Below, in pieces: positions 13,693-20,398 of a stretch of DNA of 20,398 bases (its first letter is position 1; every line of letters begins with the position of its first letter). The notes under the pieces are model-generated. The model ran no database searches. It saw only the letters and a program-made list of their open reading frames with translations, and was not told the origin of the DNA. The stretch comes from Collinsella sp. AF02-46-1 (GTDB lineage: Bacteria > Actinomycetota > Coriobacteriia > Coriobacteriales > Coriobacteriaceae). The DNA lies in NCBI GenBank assembly GCA_934876235.1, contig CAKXKM010000029.1:1-20398 (forward strand). Direction: 5' to 3'. The translations under genes and the position numbers were made by a program.

Positions 13693-15328
13693 ATGCCAAG
13701 AACAAGAAAAATGAAATGGGGGGGGGCTTCTAATAGCCGGCCTGGCGCTTGCCGCTAGCCTTATTGTCGCGCCGCTGGGTGCCTATGCTGCCGACGTCCC
13801 CACGCCGGAATTCAAAGAAACATATACGGTGGAAAGCGCTGAGCGTGCTGTGTGCCGATCTTTATCCGGGAAGTACATCGTCTTTAACGAGGATAATAAT
13901 GGTGACCCCGGCGATTATGGAACGGTTTTAAACGTTGAAGACGGAACGCAGAAGCGTATCAAAATGTCCCTCGAGAACAGCTGGGATGGCTACTGCTGCT
14001 TCTCTTCCGATGAAAAGACGTTATATGCGTACGACGAGGATAGCCTGTCGGTTACCGCCTATGATTTGAGCTCAAATAAATCAAAGACTTATAAGCTTGG
14101 AAGTTCCGTTATTGCAGATGGCAGGGCGAGTCGTTTTCAGCTTTCTGAAGATGGAAAATCATTTCTATTTCTTTCGGGATCTCGATCGATTCAGTTTTGC
14201 AAGTACAATTTCGAAAAAGATGAGATTGAGGAGCAATTTGCTATAGATGATGATAATCTTGGCTTTGAGCCCTCTTCTGAGGTAATACGAGACGACTACT
14301 GGCTGTCTTCGGATGGTATGTACGGATACATAGTGTTCGATGGGTCTGAAGATGGCAAAAGTTGCAATAAAATAGTTACCTATGACTTAGGCACAGCTTC
14401 GATTGCCAATATCGTTAGCGTTGAACTGGATACGGAAAACAGTTATGGAGCCGTCTATCCTTTGGGCCTTTGTTTTTCCGGCATTCCAATTACTTCGGAC
14501 AAAGGCACCGTCCTTAACAACGGCGCTCTGTTGTCGAAGAATGGCGAAATGACAAATGATGCTGTTTGCGGTCTTTCAGAGCCTGACTACCCGAATGAAG
14601 ATGATGGCATTTGCTCGGTTAATTCGAGCGGTTCATTGGCTTTAATTGCGCAAGGTAATGATACTTCTTCTGACGAAGTCGCGGTATATGATTGTGCTTC
14701 GGGCAAGCAGGGGGAGAAAGTAAAGCCGTCTAGTCCGGTTGGCGCTTATGGTTCATTGTCCAATGATGGTCGATATGTGCTCGGAATTAAAACTAATTCT
14801 GATAACAATGACAAGATGGTATTGCTTGATTTAAATAAGAACGTTGCTTCTAAGACGCCTTTAAAGAGCGGAGACAGGCTCTGGTTTGCTGATGACGATA
14901 CGCTGGTTTGTAGTATGGGTCATGCTGAAAAGGGCATTCGGGTTGATGTGTACAAGTCGAACATTGCGCGAAGTCCTCTAAAAACAGCGTCATCTGGAAA
15001 GGCAGAAGAGTCCTTCTTGCTCAGTCCTGTTATTGTCGGCGCAATTGTCGGTGCATTGGCTGTTGTTGTTATCGTCGTCGTTTTTGTTATCCGAAGGAAG
15101 ATGGCGTCTTGCGTAGCTACTGATTCTCAGCCGACCTCTCTGGGATCTGCTTCCGACTCGCATATTAACCCTTCGCGCCAACAGGGCTCGCCTCGGTTTA
15201 GGGGTGAGCAGCAATTCCAGCAGGCTGCAACCTCTATGGAGGGGCCGCGCTTCTGTGCTTCGTGTGGCACTTCGCTTGTTCCCGATGCAAAGTTCTGTCC
15301 TCATTGCGGCACCCCGATAAAACGTTAA
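13693..15328 (+). pseudogene. Membrane zinc-ribbon protein, out of frame at a poly-G run (likely phase-variable, OFF)
   Basis: AAAGGGG (13681-13687) points to the ATG at 13693, but that frame ends at TAG 13756-13758 after 21 codons. Nine G's at 13718-13726 put the rest in another frame; with eight G's the gene reads 544 aa. That protein would have a basic start (MPRTRKMKWGG), a hydrophobic core and an AYA-A cleavage site (about residue 32), a long Ser/Asp-rich ectodomain with recurring strand-like blocks (SSDEKTLYAYDEDSLSVTAYDLSS, SEDGKSFLFLSG; propeller-like by impression), one membrane helix at about 442-467 with RRK after it, a linker, and a complete zinc ribbon (C521, C524, C535, C538). 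It is AT-richer than its neighbours. The signal peptide surviving downstream of the shift argues for a recent or reversible shift. Function unknown. Confidence 0.75.
13718..13726 (+). repeat. Homopolymeric run of nine G's (candidate slippage switch)
   Basis: Nine consecutive G's lie within the signal-peptide codons of the large zinc-ribbon gene. Eight (or eleven) would keep the frame open. Tracts of this type and position are classical contingency loci altered by slipped-strand mispairing. A base-calling error in the homopolymer is the main alternative. Confidence 0.85.
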
Positions 15329-15365
15329 CTGCGATACCGTGCCAACGTGCATAGTTAAATGAAAT

Positions 15366-15404
15366 GCCCAGTTGATTGCATTATGAAAATGTAATCAACT
15401 GGGC
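15366..15404. terminator. 17-bp hairpin, possible bidirectional terminator
   Basis: 15366-15382 pairs with 15388-15404 with one G-T wobble and a five-base loop. It lies 38 bases after the large zinc-ribbon gene. On the reverse strand it is followed by the T-rich ATTTCATTTAACT; on the forward strand the T-tract is weak (ATTGTTT). Confidence 0.6.
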
Positions 15405-15432
15405 CATTGTTTGGTGGCTTGCGCTGCTTTCC

Positions 15433-15472
15433 AGCCCCGTCTGTTTCGAAATGCATGACAGGAGACGGGGCT
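15433..15472. other. 10-bp inverted repeat with 20-base loop
   Basis: AGCCCCGTCT (15433-15442) and AGACGGGGCT (15463-15472) are perfect inverted copies. They lie between convergent genes without a T-tract. Purpose unclear; possibly part of the repeat copy next to it. Confidence 0.5.
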
Positions 15473-15483
15473 AAACCATCGAT

Positions 15484-15517
15484 TATCGAATGATTGTCTT
15501 ATCCCCGCCCCAGAAAT
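15484..15517 (-). repeat. Interspersed repeat copy C, after the RlmD-type gene
   Basis: Read on the reverse strand: TTTCTGGGGCGGGGAT, then six differing bases, then ATCATT. The 16-base core is identical to that of copy B at 13511-13572, in opposite orientation. It begins a few bases after the stop codon of the methyltransferase gene. Confidence 0.65.
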
Positions 15518-15525
15518 AATATCTG

Positions 15526-16839
15526 CTAGTTACGCTTGAGGTGGACGACGGTTTCGCAGTGGAAGGTTTGCGGGAATAGGTCGACCGGCGTGATCTTGAC
15601 GGGGGAGAAGGTGCCCTCCTCGACAAAGCGTTTGAGGTCGCGGGCCAAAGTTGCCGGGTCGCAGCTCACGTAGGCAACATCTCGGGCACTCGTGCTCGCG
15701 ATGAGGTCGATTGCCTCGGGCGCCAATCCTGCGCGCGGCGGATCGACTACCAGGACATCGGCGTCCTGATCGGGGAACTCGCGCACCGCGTCGCCGCCGA
15801 TGACGTCGACGTTATCGAGCTTGTTGATCTCCAGGTTACGGCGCAGGTCGCGCACGGCCGGGCCATAGGCTTCGACGGCGGCGACAAAATCGCAGCGGCG
15901 GGCGAGCGGTAGGGTAAAGGTGCCAGCACCGCAGTACAGGTCCACGGCTAGCTCGTCTTCCTGCGGGTCGAGGGCGTCCATAACGAGCTCGATCAAAATC
16001 TCGGCACCCTTGGTGTTGACCTGGAAAAACGACGGAGCAGACAAGCGCATCTGGCTGTCGGCGATATTCTCGGTCCAGGAGCCCTCACCGGCGAGCATCT
16101 CCACCTTAGAGACGCGGCGGGCCTTCTTCTCGCCCTTGCTCATGACGCGCACTACGCTCGTGGGGTGCGCGGCGTCTGCCAGCACGCGCGAGACCTGCGA
16201 GCGCGGAAAAGAGCCTGTGGGCGTCCAGAGCGCGACCTCGAGTGCCTTGGTACGACGCGAGGCGCGAATGCCCACGCGTTCGAGCCCCAAGTCATGGCTG
16301 CCGCTTAGATAGTTGAGTGCGCCGACGACTGACTTGAGTGCTTTGGGAAAACGCTTATCGAACAGCGGGCATGAATCGACGGTCACGATTTTGCTGGGGT
16401 CGACACCGTGCATGCCAAGGCGCACGCGACCGTTGACGACGGTCGGTTCGAGCTCGATTTTATTGCGGTAGCCCCAGTCGTCCTTGGTATGGCGAATGGG
16501 CTGTACCAACTCATCGACCTGCTCAGGAGCGAACTTGCCGATGCGTTCGAGCGTGGAGCGCAGGTTTTGCTCCTTGGCGGCGAGCTGTGCCGTGCGTGAG
16601 AGATTGCCCCACGAGCAGCCGCCGCAGATGCCCACGAAGGGGCAGGGAGGCTGGATGCGATCGGGGCTTGGCTCCAGAATCTCGGTGGTACGGGCGCGCA
16701 TGAACGACTTGCCGTCCTGTACGACCTCGGCCTCGACGGTGTCGCCTGCCACGGCGCCCTGCACAAAGACGGCCTTGCCGTTGTCGGCGTGCGCCAGCCC
16801 GTCGGCGCCGTAGGTCATCGATTCTATAGTGAGCTTCAT
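15526..16839 (-). CDS. rlmD: 23S rRNA (uracil-C5)-methyltransferase, RlmD/TrmA family
   Basis: Encodes 437 aa. The family methylates C5 of uridines in 23S rRNA (RlmD/RlmC) or tRNA (TrmA). The sequence starts with a TRAM RNA-binding domain (MKLTIESMTYGADGLA...), then the iron-sulfur cysteines CPFVGICGGCSW with a fourth in VDSCPLF, the SAM-binding block VDLYCGAGTFTLPLA, DPPRAG, the catalytic nucleophile C393 in YVSCDPATLARDL, and the terminal HCETVVHL glutamate. The Fe-S set and TRAM point to RlmD/RlmCD rather than TrmA; the exact target uridine is not certain. Start 16839 is preferred to upstream in-frame ATGs (16851, 16875) because the TRAM domain begins here and AGG lies upstream. Confidence 0.9.
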   Translation of the reverse strand: MKLTIESMTYGADGLAHADNGKAVFVQGAVAGDTVEAEVVQDGKSFMRARTTEILEPSPDRIQPPCPFVGICGGCSWGNLSRTAQLAAKEQNLRSTLERIGKFAPEQVDELVQPIRHTKDDWGYRNKIELEPTVVNGRVRLGMHGVDPSKIVTVDSCPLFDKRFPKALKSVVGALNYLSGSHDLGLERVGIRASRRTKALEVALWTPTGSFPRSQVSRVLADAAHPTSVVRVMSKGEKKARRVSKVEMLAGEGSWTENIADSQMRLSAPSFFQVNTKGAEILIELVMDALDPQEDELAVDLYCGAGTFTLPLARRCDFVAAVEAYGPAVRDLRRNLEINKLDNVDVIGGDAVREFPDQDADVLVVDPPRAGLAPEAIDLIASTSARDVAYVSCDPATLARDLKRFVEEGTFSPVKITPVDLFPQTFHCETVVHLKRN

Positions 16840-16887
16840 ATCCCTGCCTGTCATTCGCGTTGTTGTCCGCACCATGGTAGCAGGGAA

Positions 16888-16929
16888 AAGCGCCCCGCAT
16901 CCGAGGCTTTCCTCAAATGCGGGGCGCTT
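16888..16929 (-). terminator. Intrinsic terminator of ppk
   Basis: A 13-bp stem (16888-16900 with 16917-16929) is topped by an inner GAGG/CCTC stem; on the reverse strand TTTTCCC follows. It separates ppk from the methyltransferase gene. Confidence 0.85.
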
Positions 16930-16963
16930 CTACAAACCGCTTCTACAAACCGCTTCTACAAAC
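16925..16963. repeat. Three perfect tandem copies of a 13-bp unit
   Basis: CGCTTCTACAAAC is repeated three times without mismatch (16925-16937, 16938-16950, 16951-16963), starting two bases beyond the ppk stop. The outermost copy overlaps the terminator stem. Such short arrays often vary in copy number. Confidence 0.9.
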
Positions 16964-16965
16964 GA

Positions 16966-19362
16966 CTATTTCGTCTTGCCGGTAATGAGCGTCTTAAGAC
17001 CCAGGCCGATCAAGCCCAGGCCCATGCGCACGCGACCGGGGCGATGGCGCTCGATGGCCTTGGTCTTGCCAGCGGGCTTCTCGCGGCGGGCGCTCGTCTC
17101 GGGTGCGGGCTTGGTGACCTGCGGCTCGGGCTGAGGTGCAGGTGCAGGCTCGGGCTCAATGACGGTCGCCTGGACCTTCTGGACCTCGGGTGTGGCCGCT
17201 TGCGGTTCAGGAGCAGGGGCGGGCTTTGCCTCGGCGGCGGGCTCGGCGTTGCGATAGGCACGCTCCAGCAGGGCTTCCTGCGAGTTGAAAGGTTTCTCAC
17301 CCTCTGCACGCTCCACGGGGACCCAGGTGCCGTCGCTCGTGAGGCTGCGGGCCTTCACGTTGTCGCGCAGCTGCATGCCCATGTACTCGTGCACCAGGGC
17401 GCGGCAGGTGGGGTCGAGCACGGGGAAAGCGATCTCCACGCGGTGCTCGGTGTTGCGCGTCATCATGTCGGCCGAGCTCAGATAGATCATGTCCGAGTCC
17501 ACGCCAAAGGCGTAAACGCGCGCATGCTCCAAAAAGCGTCCGACGATAGAACGGACATGCACGTTCTCAGTCTTGCCCGGAACGCCCGGCTTGAGGCACG
17601 AGATGCCGCGGATAATCATGTCCACGCGGACTCCTGCGCACGATGCCTCGGCGATCTTGTCGATGACCTCGCGGTCGGTGAGCGAGTTGAGCTTAAAGAA
17701 CACACGGGCGGGCTCGCCAGCGAGGGCGCGCTGGATCTCGCGATCCAGGCCGCGCATGATGAGCGGCTTCAGGCCGACCGGCGCCACGCCCAGGAAGCGG
17801 TAATCGCCGCGCAGGTTGCCCAGCGACAGGTTGCGGAAGAACAAGTTGGCGTCCTCGCCGATGCCGGGATGGGCGGTCATGAGCATAAAGTCGCTGTAGA
17901 GTTTGGCCGTCTTCTCGTTAAAGTTGCCGGTGCCCAACAGCGTCAGGCGTGTAAGCGCCATGCCCTCGCGATAGGTGAGCTGGCAGATCTTGGAGTGGCA
18001 CTTAAAGCCTTCGGAGCCGTAGATGACGGTGCAGCCTGCCTCTTCCAGGCGCTCGGCCCACTCGATGTTGTTCTGCTCGTCGAAGCGGGCGCGGAGCTCC
18101 ATGAGCACCGTAACCTCTTTGCCGTTCTCGGCGGCATCGATCAGCGACTCGCACAGGCGGCTCTGCTTGGCCACGCGGTAGAGCGTGATGCGCAGCGAGA
18201 TGCACTCGGGGTCGTAGGCGGCCTCGTGCACCAGATCCAGGAAGGGGTTCATGGCCTCATAGGGATAAAAGAGCAGCTTGTCGTGCTGAAGTACCTGCTC
18301 GCGGATGGAGCGGGCCATATCGATGGTGGGGTTGGGCTGCGGCTTAAACGGCGTAAAGAGCAGCTCGTTGCGCAGATGCTCGGGAATCTTGCCCTCGATG
18401 CCAAAGACATAGCCCAGGTCGAGCGGGATATCGCAGGTAAAGACCGAGCGACGCGAGAGCTCGAGCGCTTTGCGGATGGTCTTGAGCGTTGACTTTTCGA
18501 GCAAGCCCGAGACGGCGAGCACTACCGGCTGCAGGCGCAGGCGCTTCTTGAGGATGCGCTTCATATGCTGGCGGTAGTCCTCTTCCTCCTCGACGCCCTC
18601 GCCGTCCGGATCGATGTCGGCGTTGCGGGTGACGCGGATGAGTGCGCGGTCGAGCGGCTTATAGGAGCCAAAGCAACTGTCCAGGCAGGCGAGGATGACG
18701 TCCTCGAGCAGAATGTAGGAGTAGGTGCCGGTGGGCGAGGGGATCTCGACCACGCGGTTCATCGAGGCGGGAATCTCGATCAGGCCCAGCAGACTTTCCT
18801 CGTCGGTGACGCCGTCCAGGCCGCAGGCCAGGTAGAGCGCGCCGTTGCGCAGGTTGGGGAAGGGGTGGCGCGGGTCGATCACCAGCGGTGAGATGACCGG
18901 CGACACGTAGGCCTGGAAGTAACGGGTGACAAAGGTGCGTTCCTCGGGCGTAAGCGAATCGACACGCGCGCGGTGAACGCCCAGGGTGTCGAGCTTGCCT
19001 TCGATGTTCTTAAAAATGGACTCCCAACGGGTAAGGAGCCCGGGCATTTCGTCCATGACAGCATCGACCTGTTCGGAGGCGGTCATATTGCTCTTGTTGT
19101 CGACAGGTTGCTTTTTGAGCTCGGCCAGGTCGGACAGGCCACCCACGCGCACCATGAGGAACTCATCGAGGTTTGACTCGAAGATCGAGACGAACTTAAG
19201 GCGCTCGAACAGCGGCACGGACTCATCAAAAGCCTCGTCGAGCACGCGGTTGTCAAAGCGCAGCCAGCTGAGCTCTCGGTTTTGCGTGTACGAGAAGTCG
19301 CGCGGCGGTTTGCGCAGCTTTGCGGCGGCTTGCTTTTTTTCGATTTTGCTCGGCATATTCAT
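16966..19362 (-). CDS. ppk1: Polyphosphate kinase 1 with Pro/Glu/Ala-rich C-terminal tail
   Basis: Encodes 798 aa from ATG 19362. PPK1 makes inorganic polyphosphate from ATP through a phosphohistidine intermediate. The N domain begins YTQNRELSWLRFDNRVLDEA; the head domain contains SIFESNLDEFLMVRVGGL; the catalytic domains carry the likely phosphorylated H456 (GFKCHSKICQLTY), TGNFNEKTAKLYSDF, and a second conserved histidine H613 (FLEHARVYAFG). After the normal end (about residue 690) about 100 residues follow: a Pro/Ala/Glu/Gln-rich segment, a basic stretch and a glycine/leucine-rich end, RMGLGLIGLGLKTLITGKTK. The start is uncertain among GTG 19401, ATG 19362 and ATG 19356; none has a strong ribosome site. 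It is a single-gene unit with its own terminator. Confidence 0.93.
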   Translation of the reverse strand: MNMPSKIEKKQAAAKLRKPPRDFSYTQNRELSWLRFDNRVLDEAFDESVPLFERLKFVSIFESNLDEFLMVRVGGLSDLAELKKQPVDNKSNMTASEQVDAVMDEMPGLLTRWESIFKNIEGKLDTLGVHRARVDSLTPEERTFVTRYFQAYVSPVISPLVIDPRHPFPNLRNGALYLACGLDGVTDEESLLGLIEIPASMNRVVEIPSPTGTYSYILLEDVILACLDSCFGSYKPLDRALIRVTRNADIDPDGEGVEEEEDYRQHMKRILKKRLRLQPVVLAVSGLLEKSTLKTIRKALELSRRSVFTCDIPLDLGYVFGIEGKIPEHLRNELLFTPFKPQPNPTIDMARSIREQVLQHDKLLFYPYEAMNPFLDLVHEAAYDPECISLRITLYRVAKQSRLCESLIDAAENGKEVTVLMELRARFDEQNNIEWAERLEEAGCTVIYGSEGFKCHSKICQLTYREGMALTRLTLLGTGNFNEKTAKLYSDFMLMTAHPGIGEDANLFFRNLSLGNLRGDYRFLGVAPVGLKPLIMRGLDREIQRALAGEPARVFFKLNSLTDREVIDKIAEASCAGVRVDMIIRGISCLKPGVPGKTENVHVRSIVGRFLEHARVYAFGVDSDMIYLSSADMMTRNTEHRVEIAFPVLDPTCRALVHEYMGMQLRDNVKARSLTSDGTWVPVERAEGEKPFNSQEALLERAYRNAEPAAEAKPAPAPEPQAATPEVQKVQATVIEPEPAPAPQPEPQVTKPAPETSARREKPAGKTKAIERHRPGRVRMGLGLIGLGLKTLITGKTK

Positions 19363-19757
19363 CTGTCCGTTCAGTCCCCGCAGGGGACGGTAGCCTAACA
19401 CTATTCTCTATTGTCTCAATTTAGTCGACCTATGGCACGGACGTATCGCGTGAACGGTATCTTTACCTACTTCTTACGCTGACAAGCCATAGAGCTGACG
19501 CCCTTCGCGTTGTGAAAAACGGTCTATATCCTCACTCAACTGGTGAGTATGTGTGAATAAGAATGATAGGTAGCTGAATATCATCGAATACAGACAGAAA
19601 CACGAACAAGCGTCATTTATATACATAAAACCGTTTTAGATATGCAATTCTTAATCGAAAGATTGGAGTTGTAATTGCGAATGATTTTTAAGAAAAAAGA
19701 GCATTTACCTTAGAAAAGCTACTTTAGAACGCCGAAGTGCATTATGGGGGAATCATA

Positions 19758-19778
19758 TTCGATATACCGTTCATCGAA
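19758..19778. promoter_or_regulatory. Candidate operator upstream of arcA
   Basis: TTCGAT (19758-19763) and ATCGAA (19773-19778) form a perfect dyad with a nine-base spacer, about 70 bases ahead of the predicted arcA transcription start. A regulator binding upstream of the -35 would fit; identity unknown. Confidence 0.35.
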
Positions 19779-19803
19779 CTTTGTTGACCGTTCGGGGGCG
19801 AGG

Positions 19804-19832
19804 TGGAATTGCGGGTGATATTTGGATATAAC
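19804..19832 (+). promoter_or_regulatory. Candidate arcA promoter
   Basis: TATAAC (19827-19832) matches the -10 consensus at five of six positions, with TGGAAT (19804-19809) 17 bases upstream as a weak -35. The weak -35 would suit activator dependence. Inference by eye. Confidence 0.45.
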
Positions 19833-19848
19833 TAGAGCTGTCAGCAAG

Positions 19849-19897
19849 CAGCACCCGTTACGGAAGGGTGCTGAGAGATTCGGCCGAAAGGCCCGAA
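19849..19897 (+). other. Two-hairpin 5' leader of arcA
   Basis: CAGCACCC (19849-19856) pairs with GGGTGCTG (19866-19873), and TTCGGCC (19879-19885) pairs with GGCCCGAA (19890-19897) with one bulged C and a GAAA tetraloop. Both lie between the candidate promoter and the AGGAGG site. There is no terminator T-tract, so mRNA protection or translation control is more likely than attenuation. Confidence 0.6.
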
Positions 19898-19913
19898 AGA
19901 AAGGTAGGAGGCC

Positions 19914-20398
19914 ATGACGAAAGGTCTGCACGTGCCTTCCGAGATCGGCAAGCTCAGGAAGGTCTGCCTGCACCGTCCCGGCGACGAGCTCCTCAACCTG
20001 CCGCCCGACGAGCTCGAGCGACTCCTGTTCGACGACGTCCCGTTCCTGGAGGTCGCACAGCAGGAGCACGACACCTTCGCCCAGATCCTGAGGGACCAGG
20101 GCGTGGAGGTCCTCTACCTCGAGAACCTCGTCGCCGAGGTGTTCGACCAGGTCCCCGGCGCCCGCGCCGAGTTCACCGACCAGTACATCGCCGAGGCAGG
20201 CATCCGCGGCCAGCAGATGCCGCAGATCGTCCGCGAGAAGCTGGACTCCATCGAGGACAACCTCGAGTTCGTCAAGAAGACCATGGCCGGCATGACCAAG
20301 GCCGAGATCGACATGCCCCTCACGGCGTCCACGACCCTCGACTCCCTGGTCAACTCCGAGTCCGAGTCCGACCTGATCATCGACCCGATGCCCAACCT
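19914..20398 (+). CDS. arcA: Arginine deiminase, N-terminal part (runs off window)
   Basis: About 161 codons are visible. Arginine deiminase converts arginine to citrulline and ammonia, the first step of the arginine deiminase pathway that yields ATP and raises pH. The start VPSEIGKLRKVCLHRPGDEL, then LPPDELERLLFDDVPFLEVA, QQEHDTFAQILRDQGVEVLY and LENLVAEV are strongly characteristic. The window ends at DPMPN, just where the conserved FTRDP catalytic block should begin, so active-site residues cannot be checked. AGGAGG at 19906-19911 precedes the ATG. Codons are almost all C- or G-ending, stronger than in neighbours, which suggests very high expression. Transport and later pathway genes would be expected downstream. 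Confidence 0.95.
   Translation, partial: MTKGLHVPSEIGKLRKVCLHRPGDELLNLPPDELERLLFDDVPFLEVAQQEHDTFAQILRDQGVEVLYLENLVAEVFDQVPGARAEFTDQYIAEAGIRGQQMPQIVREKLDSIEDNLEFVKKTMAGMTKAEIDMPLTASTTLDSLVNSESESDLIIDPMPN

Larger units (their letters stand above)
19363..19913. promoter_or_regulatory. AT-rich control region between divergent ppk and arcA
   Basis: About 550 bases with no credible gene; short frames lack ribosome sites. It is much AT-richer than the flanking genes. Visible elements are a GTCCCC/GGGGAC hairpin near the ppk start (19368-19386), AAAACGGT/ACCGTTTT copies about 110 bases apart, a dyad at 19758-19778, a promoter-like pair near 19804-19832 and the arcA leader hairpins. I found no clear ArgR or FNR-type box. 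Confidence 0.6.

Noticed and set aside
13829..15328. Taking GTG 13829 as the true start of the large zinc-ribbon gene
   Set aside because: No ribosome site there, and the same frame upstream encodes an excellent signal peptide back to the poly-G run, with a proper ribosome site and ATG beyond it.
16925..16963. 13-bp repeats as a CRISPR array
   Set aside because: Units are directly abutting with no spacers and too short.
16789..18492. 567-codon open frame antisense to ppk
   Set aside because: Crosses the ppk terminator and the 13-bp repeats; the reverse frame has complete PPK1 motifs.
19370..19390. TTCAGTCCC near the ppk start as another copy of the 10446-10538 repeat
   Set aside because: Only nine bases are shared with the arm at 10502-10510; too short to call a copy.
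1..20398. tRNA or rRNA genes
   Set aside because: No cloverleaf-like or conserved rRNA segments were recognised on either strand; a covariance scan would be needed to exclude them fully.

Overview
The window reads as chromosomal DNA of a high-GC, anaerobic gut actinobacterium of the Coriobacteriia, most likely Collinsella or a close relative. This is an inference from gene order, codon use (strong preference for C/G third positions) and gene content; no 16S gene or other direct taxonomic marker is present.

Layout. (1) 1-499 holds the 3' end of an unrecognised gene. (2) 632-7016 is a forward housekeeping block. An M24 aminopeptidase comes first with its own terminator, followed by a compact operon with tiny gaps or overlaps: efp, an Asp23-family gene, nusB, xseB, tlyA, nadK, recN. 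This is a shortened version of the Bacillus yqhT-efp-yqhY-nusB-folD-xseA-xseB-...-yqxC-ahrC-recN region. folD, xseA and argR are absent, and nadK sits between tlyA and recN as in actinobacteria. (3) 7017-10443 holds a carbohydrate unit: a reverse RpiR-type regulator divergent from a fructose-family PTS permease with IIB-IIC-IIA order. (4) 10444-13006 holds a long inverted repeat and then reverse genes for a P1-family (S58) Ntn peptidase, Maf and a DJ-1/PfpI protein; the last two overlap by ATGA.

(5) 13007-15525 is the odd region. It is visibly AT-richer than its surroundings and carries two membrane proteins with zinc ribbons. The large one (13693-15328) should be a signal-peptide/ectodomain/TM/zinc-ribbon protein. 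Its start is out of frame by one base at a run of nine G's inside the signal-peptide codons; eight G's would restore a 544-aa protein. This looks like a phase-variable ON/OFF switch in the OFF state, unless the run length is a sequencing error. Copies of a TTTCTGGGGCGGGGAT-type repeat lie on both sides of these genes. (6) 15526-19362 has a reverse RlmD-type rRNA methyltransferase and a polyphosphate kinase with an unusual C-terminal tail; a perfect 13-bp triple tandem repeat and a strong terminator lie between them. (7) 19363-19913 is an AT-rich control region with a two-hairpin leader in front of arcA (arginine deiminase), which runs off the right edge.

Functional themes are translation and ribosome maintenance (EF-P, NusB, TlyA, RlmD), DNA repair (RecN, XseB), NADP and polyphosphate metabolism, PTS sugar uptake and arginine catabolism. 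The best candidate for a little-described system is the poly-G-switched zinc-ribbon membrane protein with its small degenerate partner and the surrounding repeats.
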